Source: Loktanella sp. SALINAS62
GTDB lineage: Bacteria; Pseudomonadota; Alphaproteobacteria; Rhodobacterales; Rhodobacteraceae
DNA length: 64,000 nt
Direction: 5' to 3'
NCBI RefSeq assembly: GCF_018263905.1
Contig: NZ_JAAFZU010000055.1
Span: forward strand, 75,673 to 139,672
Position numbers and translations under genes: made by a program. Shown here piece by piece: positions 19,101 through 27,089 of the stretch (within the stretch, counting starts at the first letter, position 1; the number at the start of each line of letters is the position of its first letter). A model generated the notes under the pieces. That model did not search any database. It had not been told where the DNA came from and worked only from the letters and a program-made list of their open reading frames with translations.

Positions 19101-20035
19101 TCGGCGTCATATTGTTCGACCATCGGGCGAACCGCACAATTGCCACACCGCAGATCATTGCCGAACCAAGACACGACCAGACTGACAGCCTTGCAGGCTG
19201 GCAATTCTTCTTCCAAAGCAAGTGCTGCCGTGCTGAAATCGGTCCCGCCGCTTGGCGTGTTCACATTGATGGGCCGACTATCGCCAAAACCACCGCTGAG
19301 ATCTACCTGAGTTGTGCCCAGCGCATATTCCCCAGTGCCGGGGATCATCGCAACACCGGTTACCTGTCGCGCCATATCGGCAAACGCGTCTGGCGTGCCC
19401 GGTTCGGCTGGCCGCATCACCTCGAACGAAAACTGCGGCACGCGGTTTCCAAACTGGCCAAGTGGCATATCCTCGAACACAACGTACGCGATCCCGCGAT
19501 ATGCGGGTGTATATTCCAGCCCTTCGACCACAGAAATCTTGGGATCGGGCTGCTGTGTCATGGTCCCACGATAAACACGCATGTTCACGTCTGACGCTGA
19601 GATCTCTACCCCATCCGCCCAGATACGCCCGACGCGCGCAATCTCGCCTTCGCACAGGGCCAGCGCCATGCTGACAGTATAGCTATAGGTCGTGACCTCG
19701 GGATCGGCGGGGCGCGGCGCACCCTTGCCACCGCCACCCCCGGTCACCGTTTCGCTTTCCGCAAACTGCGTCGCCCAGATCACCTGTCCCGCAATCCGCA
19801 TCCGCCCATGCAGCCGCGCCACTGCAGCACCTTCACTGGCGCCTGTCAGACGGAACCTATCGACCTGCCCGATCTCGACCGGCTCGCTGCCCGACCCGAG
19901 AATACGCTGATCAATGTGGCGCCCGATCGTCGCCCCGACGGCGCGCCCGATGACGGCTGACGATAACCCCAACACAGAGCCGCCGACAGAACCGCCCACA
20001 GCCATTCCAGCCGCCGATAAAACGAGTGTCGCCAT
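16112..20035 (-). CDS. GTA host-specificity / tail tip protein (g15)
   Basis: The 1307-aa megatron-type tail protein at the distal end of the GTA tail, thought to contact the recipient cell. The N-terminus has a Gly/Ala-rich hydrophobic segment (residues 2-30). It is followed by baseplate-hub-like sequence, a TIM-barrel-like glycoside-hydrolase-related domain in the middle (about 430-740, rich in Trp, with IGSEMRGLTQIRGA and FTEFGCAAIDKGTNQPNKFLDPKSSES) and a phage tail protein domain (about 790-960). ATG 20035 (MATLVLSAAG) is chosen because it lies 7 bp after the g14 stop; the longer frame would overlap g14. It is co-directional with the rest of the cluster. Confidence 0.93.
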   Translation of the reverse strand: MATLVLSAAGMAVGGSVGGSVLGLSSAVIGRAVGATIGRHIDQRILGSGSEPVEIGQVDRFRLTGASEGAAVARLHGRMRIAGQVIWATQFAESETVTGGGGGKGAPRPADPEVTTYSYTVSMALALCEGEIARVGRIWADGVEISASDVNMRVYRGTMTQQPDPKISVVEGLEYTPAYRGIAYVVFEDMPLGQFGNRVPQFSFEVMRPAEPGTPDAFADMARQVTGVAMIPGTGEYALGTTQVDLSGGFGDSRPINVNTPSGGTDFSTAALALEEELPACKAVSLVVSWFGNDLRCGNCAVRPMVEQYDADGDDPWRVSDVKRYFTERVPRIDGRPVYGGTPSDASVIQAIRDLTARGMEPMFYPFILMTQMAGNDLANPWTGETGQPKLPWRGRITLSRAPGVAGTPDRTATAAEQVADFMGQAQPGDFVRDGDAVRYSGPAEWRYRRFILHYAHLCKIAGGVKAFCIGSEMRGLTQIRGAGDSFPAVAALVALAADVRSILGSDCKISYASDWSEYHGYQPVGTADKYFHLDPLWASSNIDFIGIDNYMPLSDWRDTDDHQDAAHGSIYNLGYLSGNVAGGEGYDWFYASPESRAAQRRTSITDGDGEPWVWRYKDLRGWWQNKHHNRINGARVSTPTAWVPYSKPFWFTEFGCAAIDKGTNQPNKFLDPKSSESLLPHYSNGARDDFMQMQYLRAVWRHFADPEHNPRATTGAYRGRMVDMDHAFVWCWDARPFPYFPANSNLWSDGDNYARGHWLNGRATARTLAGVVAEICHNAGVTRIDVSQLYGVVRGYVIDRIGSARAALQPLMMAYGIEASERDGVLYFANRAGQAVAQIGRDDLVLDPERGADIAFTRAPDAETSGRVQIAYVESETDYGVAVAEAIHAQDETTSIARSEFALVMTKGEASSTAERWIHEARVARDTVSFSVAPSLGALAAGDVVHIRDAGQDGRYRIDRIEDAGVRRIDATRLNGTLYRPQRRFEEGARLQSYKAPGPVVGLFMDLPLIRGDESAHAPYFATTAADWGPAVALYSAPADRGYILQDVFRRRSVIGTLTAPLPRGRTGVWDRQVLSVKLVHGALYAIDPDDVLFGRNVLALGDGSADNWEIVQFAQAQMTQDRTFALTDLLRGQAGSSAMIPDVWPAGTKMVLMDGRPEQITIPTYARGQRRHFRFGPVKRPYTDKSYRHVVEAFRGNGYRPYPVVHLTARFTPAGLKVDWIRQTRIDGDVWGRGDVPLGEENERYIVQVRQGNKVVRETTVASSSWIYPAAEGEADVGNAGFVVGVAQLSERYGTGPFSDVVIGS

Positions 20036-20042
20036 GTCGGGC

Positions 20043-20471
20043 CTATCCTTTTCTGAATTCAAATCGTGCCGCAATACGGCGCTGCCACGGTGCTGAAAGC
20101 GGGCTCTCCGTTACACCGTGACCGCTGTAGGCATGCACAAAGGTCGGCATCTCGCCCGCTTCAGCGACAACGCCAAGATGTTTGGCGACCGCCTGAATCT
20201 GCATACGGAACAACAACACCTGCCCTGCCGCAAACGGCGCGTCGTCCACTTGGATCAGATGTCGTGCTGCTGCCCGCAACAACCGCTCTTCCCCTTGTGG
20301 TTCCGACCAGTCGGCTGTGTAGCGCGGGATCGCTTCAGGCTCTGCCCCGTGTTGCGCGCGCCAGATGCCCCTGATCAGCCCCAGACAATCGCATCCGACA
20401 CCTTGCACAGACGCCTGATGGACATAAGGCGTCCCGATCCATGTGCGGGCGATGGCGACAATATCGCTCAC
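20043..20471 (-). CDS. GTA NlpC/P60 family peptidase (g14)
   Basis: The 142-aa cell-wall peptidase of the GTA tail tip probably helps the particle cross peptidoglycan. The NlpC/P60 catalytic cysteine is in GCDCLGLIRG (Cys29); the His comes later (AKHLGVVAEAG near 105), and the N-terminal ARTWIGTPYVHQ is the usual lead-in. The start overlaps the g13 stop by 4 bp. Gene order and size match g14 of the Rhodobacter GTA. Confidence 0.93.
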   Translation of the reverse strand: MSDIVAIARTWIGTPYVHQASVQGVGCDCLGLIRGIWRAQHGAEPEAIPRYTADWSEPQGEERLLRAAARHLIQVDDAPFAAGQVLLFRMQIQAVAKHLGVVAEAGEMPTFVHAYSGHGVTESPLSAPWQRRIAARFEFRKG

Positions 20472-21349
20472 CGGATTAGGCTCCCACCGCTGGTGTTGCC
20501 GTCCGCGCGGGGCACAGCGATCAGCCAGTCATCACCCGGCATATCCGGAAACCCTTGAAAATTGATCAGGTTGGCGAATTTCAACCGACAGGTCGCGTCG
20601 CGCTTGTCGCAGCCTGCCGTCACACGGACCCGGTCCCCAACCCGCAACTCTGCCCTGATCGCATCCCAAAGCATTAACTGGGCTTCACCGCCTGCCGTGT
20701 CGTGTGATTTAATCGTGAATGTGAGCCCCTGCGCCGGACCATTCAGGACCGTCAGCGTGCCATGCGTGAACCACTGCGCCGCGTATCCACCTGCCGGGAT
20801 CGTAACACCGGTATCGCCTGTCAGTCGCAGCACCGATCGTTCAGTCATCAGGCGACTATCCGTCAGATCGACACGACAGGCTTTATCACCTAACACCGCC
20901 GCACAACTGCGCAGGAACGCACGCCCGATGGGCTGATTAAGGCGTTCCGCCAGACCGCGCAGCGCCACACGGAATTGTCCTGCCTCGCGTGTGATCTCTC
21001 CGATCTCGCCACGGAACCGAATGTGCCGCGCCGATACGTCATCCCACCGTACCAGCCAGTTCGTGATCTCTGCCCCGTCAAAACGTCCCGCAGCGATATC
21101 GACGTCGGAAATTACATCAGATTGCAGCAAACCAGCCGCTTCCGAATTATCAACGTTCAGTCCCGTGCTGGTGGCCAGCGCACGCGCGCTTAAACCACTG
21201 TCCGCCTGAAATCGCACGCCGTCGAAATGCAGATCGACGTCGTGATCGGTGAAACCGAACACCACCCCGTCCTTGCGCACAATCGACCAGGCCTGACAGC
21301 TATGCGCCGCCCCGTCCCTGAGATGGGCCATAAGCGCATCGCGGCTCAT
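20468..21349 (-). CDS. GTA tail/baseplate protein, DUF2163 family (g13)
   Basis: The 293-aa protein belongs to the DUF2163/BR0599-type phage family, recognised from CQAWSIVRKDGVVFGFTDHD near the N-terminus and the C-terminal Cys-containing block VTAGCDKRDATCRLKFANLINFQGFP. Homologues occupy the g13 position of the Rhodobacterales GTA. They are baseplate hub components in phage tails; the cysteines may bind an iron-sulfur cluster, as reported for the capsulatus GTA hub. Both ends overlap neighbours by 4 bp (g12 upstream, g14 downstream). Confidence 0.92.
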   Translation of the reverse strand: MSRDALMAHLRDGAAHSCQAWSIVRKDGVVFGFTDHDVDLHFDGVRFQADSGLSARALATSTGLNVDNSEAAGLLQSDVISDVDIAAGRFDGAEITNWLVRWDDVSARHIRFRGEIGEITREAGQFRVALRGLAERLNQPIGRAFLRSCAAVLGDKACRVDLTDSRLMTERSVLRLTGDTGVTIPAGGYAAQWFTHGTLTVLNGPAQGLTFTIKSHDTAGGEAQLMLWDAIRAELRVGDRVRVTAGCDKRDATCRLKFANLINFQGFPDMPGDDWLIAVPRADGNTSGGSLIR

Positions 21350-21978
21350 ACCCGCACCTCGATCACCGGCACGCTGGGCACCTGTCCTGCGCGAAAACTG
21401 GAAACAGCCGTTTCAATCCGGTCGGTATCGAAACGCACGGGAACGTCGAATTCATAGCCCGCGCGCACCTCTGCCCCGGTGTCCGGCGTATCCCGAAAAA
21501 TGATCACACCCGTCATCAGGTCGACGTCGAAATCGACGCCTTCCTGAATTTCATCCCCGCCCACGGCTACCCGCACCGTGCCAGCGACCGGCTTGGCAAT
21601 CGGACGCGCATAGCTTTGCGCGCCAGAGGCATAGGTCTTCGTCAATGCGATCTCGCGCGTGACGTCGTCGCCCATCGCGATCAGCTGGTCCAGGGGCGAC
21701 ACCTGCGCCGATGGCAGGCAGGATTTGAAATCACCCCAGTCTTTCCAGCGGAAAGCATGCAACTGGCCTTCGCGGGCTTCGAAAAATGCAATCATCCGCT
21801 GCAAATCATCCAGCGACCGTAGCCCAAGCCCCGCATCATACCGCCTGCGCGAGTGTTTCCACGGGGTCGATCTTTCTTCGAACCCATTGGCAAGCGTCAC
21901 AATCTCTGTGCGCCGTTCCGGCCCGCCAATGGCACCAAAGCTCAGGTTCGCGGGAAACCGCGTGTCGTGAAAGGCCAT
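21346..21978 (-). CDS. GTA distal tail protein, DUF2460 family (g12)
   Basis: The 210-aa protein carries the DUF2460/TIGR02217 pattern: an N-terminal FHDTRFPANLSFGAIGGPERRTEIV followed by RRRYDAGLGLRSLDDLQRMIAFFEARRG-like sequence and FRWKDWGDFKS. By position and family it is the distal tail protein joining the tail tube to the baseplate. It starts 12 bp after g11 and overlaps g13 by 4 bp. Confidence 0.92.
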   Translation of the reverse strand: MAFHDTRFPANLSFGAIGGPERRTEIVTLANGFEERSTPWKHSRRRYDAGLGLRSLDDLQRMIAFFEAREGQLHAFRWKDWGDFKSCLPSAQVSPLDQLIAMGDDVTREIALTKTYASGAQSYARPIAKPVAGTVRVAVGGDEIQEGVDFDVDLMTGVIIFRDTPDTGAEVRAGYEFDVPVRFDTDRIETAVSSFRAGQVPSVPVIEVRV

Positions 21979-21990
21979 GCGCCTGTCTCC

Positions 21991-22650
21991 TTATCGATTG
22001 CGGTGTCCGGCAGACAGCGCGCGGCCCAGTTGCGCCGCGATCTGCCCCTGACTGCGTTGAAAGCCCTGCACATCAGGCGTGGTGATATGCATGGTCACAT
22101 GCACTGCCCGCCCACCCTGCGCGCTGACACCCAGACGCCCGTCTGCACCGCGCGTCAGGGGCATAATGGCCTCTGGGCCAGCTTCGCCCATCAACCCCGC
22201 ACCCCCGCGCATCGGAAAAGTTGTGGCACCGCTGACGACACAGCCCTTGGCAAATGGCGTCACGCGCCCCTGACTGAACGGCGCACCGTTGGCAAAAGGC
22301 ATAACGCCCGACACGGCCGCGTTGATTCCGTCCGACAACAGCCCGCCCGCATGCTTCGCCACCGGGTTGATCGCCGCCGCATAGGCGGTATCGACCATGG
22401 ACTGCGCGACACCTTTCATCGCGTCAGACAGTTTCATCCCATCGAACACCACCCCATCAAAGGCGCGTCGCAGCCCGCCCGAAAATCCGGTCGTCAAGTT
22501 GCCCAGATCACGCGTGGTTTCACCCAGTGTGGATTGCATACCGCGCAACGTCTGATCGAATGTCCGCGCCATGGCGCTGGCATCACCCAGCGTCCGTTCC
22601 AGCGCATCGACATCAACCTGCAATCCATCGATCTGATCCAGCTCAGTCAT
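21991..22650 (-). CDS. GTA tail tape measure protein (g11)
   Basis: The 219-aa protein is short for a tape measure, as expected for the short GTA tail. It has an amphipathic helical N-terminal half (about 5-75) and a Gly/Ala-rich C-terminal half with GLMGEAGPEAIMPL and ITTPDVQGFQRSQGQIAAQL motifs shared with lambda-type tape measures. ATG 22650 has AAAGG seven bases upstream and is preferred to the GTG two codons earlier. It overlaps g10.1 by 8 bp. Confidence 0.88.
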   Translation of the reverse strand: MTELDQIDGLQVDVDALERTLGDASAMARTFDQTLRGMQSTLGETTRDLGNLTTGFSGGLRRAFDGVVFDGMKLSDAMKGVAQSMVDTAYAAAINPVAKHAGGLLSDGINAAVSGVMPFANGAPFSQGRVTPFAKGCVVSGATTFPMRGGAGLMGEAGPEAIMPLTRGADGRLGVSAQGGRAVHVTMHITTPDVQGFQRSQGQIAAQLGRALSAGHRNR

Positions 22651-22849
22651 CTTCACACCTTTCTGTCACATGATCGGGAAAGCGTGCGACCAGCGCATCC
22701 AATCCGGATCGGGTCATGGCACGGGGCGCGCCCGTGTCACCCAGCATGATCGCCAGTTCTGCGGGCGTCAGACGCCAAAAGGCATCGGGGGTCAGCCGCA
22801 AGCCCACCAGCCCGGCCCGTAGCAACCCTGCCCAGTCCAGCGCCGTCAT
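22643..22849 (-). CDS. GTA tail assembly chaperone (g10.1)
   Basis: The 68-aa protein matches the small TIGR02216 tail assembly chaperone found between g10 and the tape measure. The characteristic sequence is DWAGLLRAGLVGLRLTPDAFWRLTPAELAIMLG. It would bind the tape measure protein during tail assembly. It overlaps g10 by 4 bp and g11 by 8 bp. Confidence 0.85.
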   Translation of the reverse strand: MTALDWAGLLRAGLVGLRLTPDAFWRLTPAELAIMLGDTGAPRAMTRSGLDALVARFPDHVTERCEDD

Positions 22850-23163
22850 GGCGGTGGCGTAAAGGCGCGGGACAGCAGTTGTGCCGCCACAGTCGCTGCA
22901 CCCACAGGCCCGCCCGCGATATCAGCACTCAGCAGGTCATCCGCACAGCCCCGCCAGCCACCGCCCTGCAATCCCGCCACGATAAGCGCCAGAACGTCAC
23001 GGCCCCGGTAGCGACCCGTTTCGAACCGTTCGACCAGATCGATTAACGTACCGGTGTCCAGTTCTGCCTCCAGTGATGCCAGCGCGCCCAGCGTCAGCTT
23101 CGCCACAAAGCATTCGCCGTCGATGGTCACCGCAACTTCTCCAGCACACGGATTGACCATCAT
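22846..23163 (-). CDS. GTA gp10-like protein, gene transfer agent family (g10)
   Basis: The 105-aa protein is of the GTA-gp10 family, with VNPCAGEVAVTIDGECFVAKLTLGALASLEAEL at its N-terminus. It is small and soluble, and probably assists tail tube assembly. ATG 23163 overlaps the g9 stop. Ribosome sites in this part of the cluster lie within the preceding genes, so translation is coupled. Confidence 0.88.
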   Translation of the reverse strand: MMVNPCAGEVAVTIDGECFVAKLTLGALASLEAELDTGTLIDLVERFETGRYRGRDVLALIVAGLQGGGWRGCADDLLSADIAGGPVGAATVAAQLLSRAFTPPP

Positions 23164-23573
23164 GCCGCGGCAAAGCTCAGTTGTCCGGCACTCGATAGCG
23201 CCATCTCGTATGTCGCCTCGCCGTCAAAGGTTCCGGCATATTCGATGGACGTGATCTGGAACGGTCCTTCAACCACGCCGAAATCCGGGATCACCACCTG
23301 AAAACCGGGCGTCTCTCCGTCGAAAAACACCTGCCGCATACGTTCATCTGTGATGGCATCACGAAAAACACCTGATCCGCTGATCGATGCCGTCTTGACC
23401 CCGGCACCGGCCAGCAGCTCGCGCCATCCGCCTTCGCTTTCCAGCGATGTCACATCGACGGTCTCCGCATTGAAACTGATCCGCGTGGCGCGCAGGCCGG
23501 CAGCCGTCTCGAATGTTCCGTCGCCGCTCATGTCGACCTTGACCAACAGGTCCTTACCGCTTTGGGCTACCAT
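23160..23573 (-). CDS. GTA major tail tube protein (g9)
   Basis: The 137-aa protein belongs to the TP901-1-type major tail protein family. The N-terminal GKDLLVKVDMSGDGTFETAAGLRATRISFNAETVDVTSLES and central SISGSGVFRD match it. It polymerises into hexameric rings forming the tail tube. It lies 30 bp after g8 and has GCAAGGAGCAACGAG upstream of ATG 23573, one of the clearest ribosome sites in the cluster, fitting a high copy number. Confidence 0.92.
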   Translation of the reverse strand: MVAQSGKDLLVKVDMSGDGTFETAAGLRATRISFNAETVDVTSLESEGGWRELLAGAGVKTASISGSGVFRDAITDERMRQVFFDGETPGFQVVIPDFGVVEGPFQITSIEYAGTFDGEATYEMALSSAGQLSFAAA

Positions 23574-23603
23574 CTCGTTGCTCCTTGCTTGAATGTTGCG
23601 GCA

Positions 23604-24014
23604 TCAGTCATCCGACAGCCGCGCATGAAAGATCAGATCGATCCGCCGGCGATCCGCAGACCCGACGCGTGCCGCCGTCGCTTTGTGAAATCGCAGCGCC
23701 AGAACCCTGCCCCGCGTCAGCGTCAGCTCTGCGTCATGCAACGCATCACTTGCGGCACCTGCTGCGCGTTTGGCCTGCGAAAATCCCGCAGCATCGGTCA
23801 GGACCGACACCGTCAGCTCGTGGATTGATCCCGCACCGTCCGCATCGGACGCATCGCGCACCTTTTCGGACCCCAGCACGACATATAGCCCCGGCTGTAT
23901 GAACGCAGGCACCGTATCATAGACGTGTTCACCGACCATGGCCTGCACCCCCGGGTGTTCATAAAGCTGCCGATAAACAGCCTCTTGCAGCGCTTGGGAC
24001 ATGCCATAGCTCAT
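23604..24014 (-). CDS. GTA tail terminator / head-tail protein, DUF3168 family (g8)
   Basis: The 136-aa protein is of the DUF3168 family (N-terminal ALQEAVYRQLYEHPGVQAMVGEHVYDTVP, then PGLYVVLGSEKVRDASD). It is placed at the head-tail interface as the tail terminator by gene order. ATG 24014 overlaps the g7 stop by 4 bp. Confidence 0.9.
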   Translation of the reverse strand: MSYGMSQALQEAVYRQLYEHPGVQAMVGEHVYDTVPAFIQPGLYVVLGSEKVRDASDADGAGSIHELTVSVLTDAAGFSQAKRAAGAASDALHDAELTLTRGRVLALRFHKATAARVGSADRRRIDLIFHARLSDD

Positions 24015-24352
24015 CCGATCACCTCTTCCGTGGCATGGCAGGTCAGGAACCGTCCCGATGGGTCGCGTTCCGTGACCGCCAAAACGGCAAATAGACGCGC
24101 GCCATCACGCAACCGCTGTCCCGCGACCGGGCGTGCATCGGACCCGACCACTGCGGACCTCACCGTGATGATCAGGGGCACACGACTGACTGTCGTCTCT
24201 CCGATCGCGCGGGTCTGCCCGTTTCCGGGTCGGACATCGGCCCACAGCGTACCCAGCGCGGACCATGTCAGGACATAGCCGCCGGCCCCGTCAGGTGTGC
24301 TTTGTGGCGCCTCCAGCGTCAGCGAACGATTCAGCGTAGGCACGCGCATCAT
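24011..24352 (-). CDS. GTA head closure / adaptor protein (g7)
   Basis: The 113-aa protein (from MMRVPTLNRSLTLEAPQSTPDGAGG) is of the phage head-tail joining type, with GYVLTWSALGTLWADVRPGNG typical of SPP1 gp16-like stoppers. ATG 24352 is chosen because it overlaps the g6 stop in an ATGA; the longer frame starting at 24511 runs inside g6. It closes the capsid portal and docks the tail. Confidence 0.87.
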   Translation of the reverse strand: MMRVPTLNRSLTLEAPQSTPDGAGGYVLTWSALGTLWADVRPGNGQTRAIGETTVSRVPLIITVRSAVVGSDARPVAGQRLRDGARLFAVLAVTERDPSGRFLTCHATEEVIG

Positions 24353-24939
24353 TTGCCCCCCATGAACAGCCGTACCGTGCGATAGCGCTCGATCAGGGCG
24401 GCCACGCTGGGCGGCAACAGCGACCGGCCTTCGGTTTCCACGCGGTATTCGTAATAATGTGCAGCCAGCAGCAATACAGCCTGTGCCAGATCGGCGGGCA
24501 GATCGGACCATTCCGGACCAAAACCCGCAAGCAACACCACCTCGATCCGCCCGCCACGCGGAACAGCCGGCAGGGTGGCACCCGTTGACACCAGCAGCGG
24601 TCGCTGCATATCCGCTTCCAGCCGGTACGCGGTCTGTGGCGGTGTCTGCGCGTCATCACCGGTATAACGCACCAAACTGACAACGGCACTGACCGGGGCC
24701 AGCGGCAAAGGCTGGCGCGCCGTGTTGCGCCACGCTGTCACTGTCCAGCGAAATTCGCGTTCCAGCAGAACCTTGCCGGTCCGGGCCTCGATCGCGGCCA
24801 GTGCGGCCCGCAAACAGGCCTCCAGCAACGGATCTTGCAAATCACCGCCGCTGAAACCGGACCCCAGCCGCAAATGCGCGCGAAAGGCCTCTATCGGCAG
24901 GGCGGCCACGGGCGGGCTGGTCAACTCGACTAACATCAT
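24349..24939 (-). CDS. GTA head-tail connector (g6)
   Basis: The 196-aa protein (start MMLVELTSPPVAALPIEAFRAHLRLGSGF) resembles gp6-type connectors that ring the portal: an N-terminal helical part (about 15-50) and a beta-rich centre ending in LAQAVLLLAAHYYEYR. The first of two adjacent ATGs is chosen, with GGAG ten bases upstream. A 154-bp spacer separates it from the capsid gene, much longer than other GTA gaps. Confidence 0.87.
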   Translation of the reverse strand: MMLVELTSPPVAALPIEAFRAHLRLGSGFSGGDLQDPLLEACLRAALAAIEARTGKVLLEREFRWTVTAWRNTARQPLPLAPVSAVVSLVRYTGDDAQTPPQTAYRLEADMQRPLLVSTGATLPAVPRGGRIEVVLLAGFGPEWSDLPADLAQAVLLLAAHYYEYRVETEGRSLLPPSVAALIERYRTVRLFMGGK

Positions 24940-25093
24940 GGGATTTGATCTCCGGTCTTCGGCTGGCGCTTCATGCGAACGGTCCGGGCGCACCGCAAAG
25001 TCGCGTCACTCGGACGGACGTGAGCAGCTGGACGACGCAACCAAAGGCGCGCCCGGATATTGCGCGACGACACCCGCCGTCACGCAATCAGGT

Positions 25094-26275
25094 TCAGCCC
25101 GCGGCGAATTTCAGCAGCTTGATCGCCGCGAAATCGCTGACACCGCCACCGACGCGCTTTGTCGCGTAAAACAGCACATGCGGCTTTGCAGAAAACGGAT
25201 CGCGCAGCACCCGCAGGTCGGGGCGTTCCGCAACGGTATAGCCCGCGGCAAAGTCACCGAACGCGATGGGCGACGTGCCGGTCGCCGCATCGGGCATGTC
25301 TTCCGCGATCAGCACAGGATAGCCCATCAGGCGCGCAGGTTCGGCGCTGGCCAGCCCATCAGACCACAAGAACCGACCGTCCGCGTCCTTCAGCTTGCGC
25401 ACCAGACCCGCCGTACGCGAATTCATGACGAACACCGCACCTGCCCGGTATTCCGCACCCAGCGCATAGACCAGATCGATAATCGCGTTCGCATCACCCA
25501 GACTGCCGTCCACGCCGGTCGGCACGTAGCCCAGGTTGCCCCATTCCCACAATTCATTGTCGATCGCCGGATAGGCCAGAATACCCTTTGGCTTGTCGAT
25601 CCCGTCACCGCCGACAAACGCCGCCGCTTCGGATCGGGCGAATTTGTCCGCAATGCGCTGCGCCAGCCAGCCTTCGATATCAAACGCGCTGTCATCCAGC
25701 AGGCGTTGCGACGCCTTGGGCAGTGCAGACAATTCATGCAGCGGGATCGTGATGCGGTCGATCTGCGGCGAATCCGTTTCGACCGTCGCATCCTGTTCGG
25801 TGGCCCAGCCCGCGCCCATTTCGGTATGGTCGATCAGCACATCATAGGACGTCGCATCGACGTTCACGATGTTTGCGATGGCGCGGATGGATGCTGTTGC
25901 ACTTAACGTGCTGCGGATCGTGTCTGCCGTCTGCGGGTCGATCAGATAACCACCGTCCGCCGCAATGGCCGTGCTCATGCCCTTACCTTCCAGTGTCAGG
26001 CCCCGAAGACCATCGTCATCACCTGACCGCAGATACGCGGCAAAAGCCTTCTGATGCGGCGCTTCATCGGCGGCAGCACTCGCCAGTGCCGGACGCAGCG
26101 ACATCATGGATTTGCGATCAAGCTTGTTCATACGGTCTTCCTGTTTTTGCAAAGTGGCGTGAATGCCGGTTGAAAAGGTTTTGAATTCCGTGAGGAAAGC
26201 GCCAATCGCGCCCCGCAGGTCCTCGGTCGGGGACAGATCTTCCCCGGTCCGAGGCGTAGCCTCGGTCTTGCCCAT
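25094..26275 (-). CDS. GTA major capsid protein, HK97 fold (g5)
   Basis: The 393-aa protein of the HK97 capsid family. Residues 1-~100 form the scaffold-like delta domain, with a helical part and a short linker to about SAAADEAPHQKAFAAYLRSGD. The rest is the capsid fold, with GGYLIDPQTADTIRSTLSATASIRAIANIV as the N-arm start. It is cleaved by the g4 protease in related systems. AAAGGACACGAG lies upstream of ATG 26275, the strongest-looking ribosome site in the cluster. It would form the small GTA head. Confidence 0.95.
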   Translation of the reverse strand: MGKTEATPRTGEDLSPTEDLRGAIGAFLTEFKTFSTGIHATLQKQEDRMNKLDRKSMMSLRPALASAAADEAPHQKAFAAYLRSGDDDGLRGLTLEGKGMSTAIAADGGYLIDPQTADTIRSTLSATASIRAIANIVNVDATSYDVLIDHTEMGAGWATEQDATVETDSPQIDRITIPLHELSALPKASQRLLDDSAFDIEGWLAQRIADKFARSEAAAFVGGDGIDKPKGILAYPAIDNELWEWGNLGYVPTGVDGSLGDANAIIDLVYALGAEYRAGAVFVMNSRTAGLVRKLKDADGRFLWSDGLASAEPARLMGYPVLIAEDMPDAATGTSPIAFGDFAAGYTVAERPDLRVLRDPFSAKPHVLFYATKRVGGGVSDFAAIKLLKFAAG

Positions 26276-26310
26276 CTCGTGTCCTTTCGTGTCAGGTGTT
26301 CAGGCTGCGA

Positions 26311-26853
26311 TCAGTCCAGTCGCAGTGCCACTCTTGCGTCGGCAAACAGCGCGGCCAGTTCGCGCAGCGTCGCGTCCCCCGGTGCTTCGGATTTGGCATC
26401 GACCCGCGCATCCGGCAGCATCGGAAAGGTCACAAGCGACACTTCCCACAGATCCAGCTCTGTCAGGGTGCGTCCACGGTCAGCGCTCTTGGCTGCCTTG
26501 ACTGTCCGGTATCCAATCGACAGCCCGTCGATGGCCCCCGCTTCCACCAGTGCCGCCGCTTCCTTGCCACGCGCCACATCGGTCAGAATGCGGCCTTTGA
26601 CGAACAATCCGCGGTCATCTTCGCGGATTTCGTCCCATACGCCGATGGGCTGCATCGGATCATGCTGCCACAGCATCTTGATCCGTCCACCACTGGCTGC
26701 GACTTTGGCCAGCGATGCCGCATAGGCGCCGTGCGAAACCCGGTCACCGCCCTGATCGACACGGTCGAACAAAGACGCATACCCCGCGATTTCAGACCCA
26801 TTGGCCACCACCAACCGCGTCTGCGGCGGGCAGAACTTGTGTTCCAAAGTCAT
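26311..26853 (-). CDS. GTA HK97 family prohead protease (g4)
   Basis: The 180-aa serine protease matures the capsid by removing the g5 N-terminal domain. Family blocks visible are EIAGYASLFDRVDQGGDRVSHGAYAASL and MLWQHDPMQPIGVWDEIREDDRGLFVKGR (catalytic His in QHDP), with DGLSIGYR holding the Ser. ATG 26853 (MTLEHKF) is chosen, with AAGGGA six bases upstream; a longer frame to 26958 overlaps g3.5. It lies 35 bp before g5. Confidence 0.92.
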   Translation of the reverse strand: MTLEHKFCPPQTRLVVANGSEIAGYASLFDRVDQGGDRVSHGAYAASLAKVAASGGRIKMLWQHDPMQPIGVWDEIREDDRGLFVKGRILTDVARGKEAAALVEAGAIDGLSIGYRTVKAAKSADRGRTLTELDLWEVSLVTFPMLPDARVDAKSEAPGDATLRELAALFADARVALRLD

Positions 26854-26879
26854 CGGCATTCCCTTCTTGAAAGCGCACG

Positions 26880-27089
26880 TCATCCGCGTGGCAGGATGTG
26901 CAAAAAATGCAGAATCAACGGCGCGCCTGCGCCGCAGCACAGCGCCCAGACCTGCCATTCCAGCCGCCGCAGCATCCGTTCGATCCCGGCCAACCTACGA
27001 TTGATCTGATCGTGCCAGATGTCAGCGTTCTGCGGGACCTCGGCCGTTGGGCGGCGGTCGGGCAATGGAAAAACCTTTTGCACCATCAT
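26880..27089 (-). CDS. GTA head-formation small protein (g3.5)
   Basis: The 69-aa protein lies between portal and protease, exactly where g3.5 sits in the Rhodobacter GTA. The N-terminal half is polar (INRRLAGIERMLRRLEWQ forms an amphipathic helix) and the C-terminal end is a hydrophobic segment (VWALCCGAGAPLILHFLHIL), so it is likely membrane associated. Its precise role is unproven. The start overlaps the portal stop by 4 bp. Confidence 0.8.
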   Translation of the reverse strand: MMVQKVFPLPDRRPTAEVPQNADIWHDQINRRLAGIERMLRRLEWQVWALCCGAGAPLILHFLHILPRG

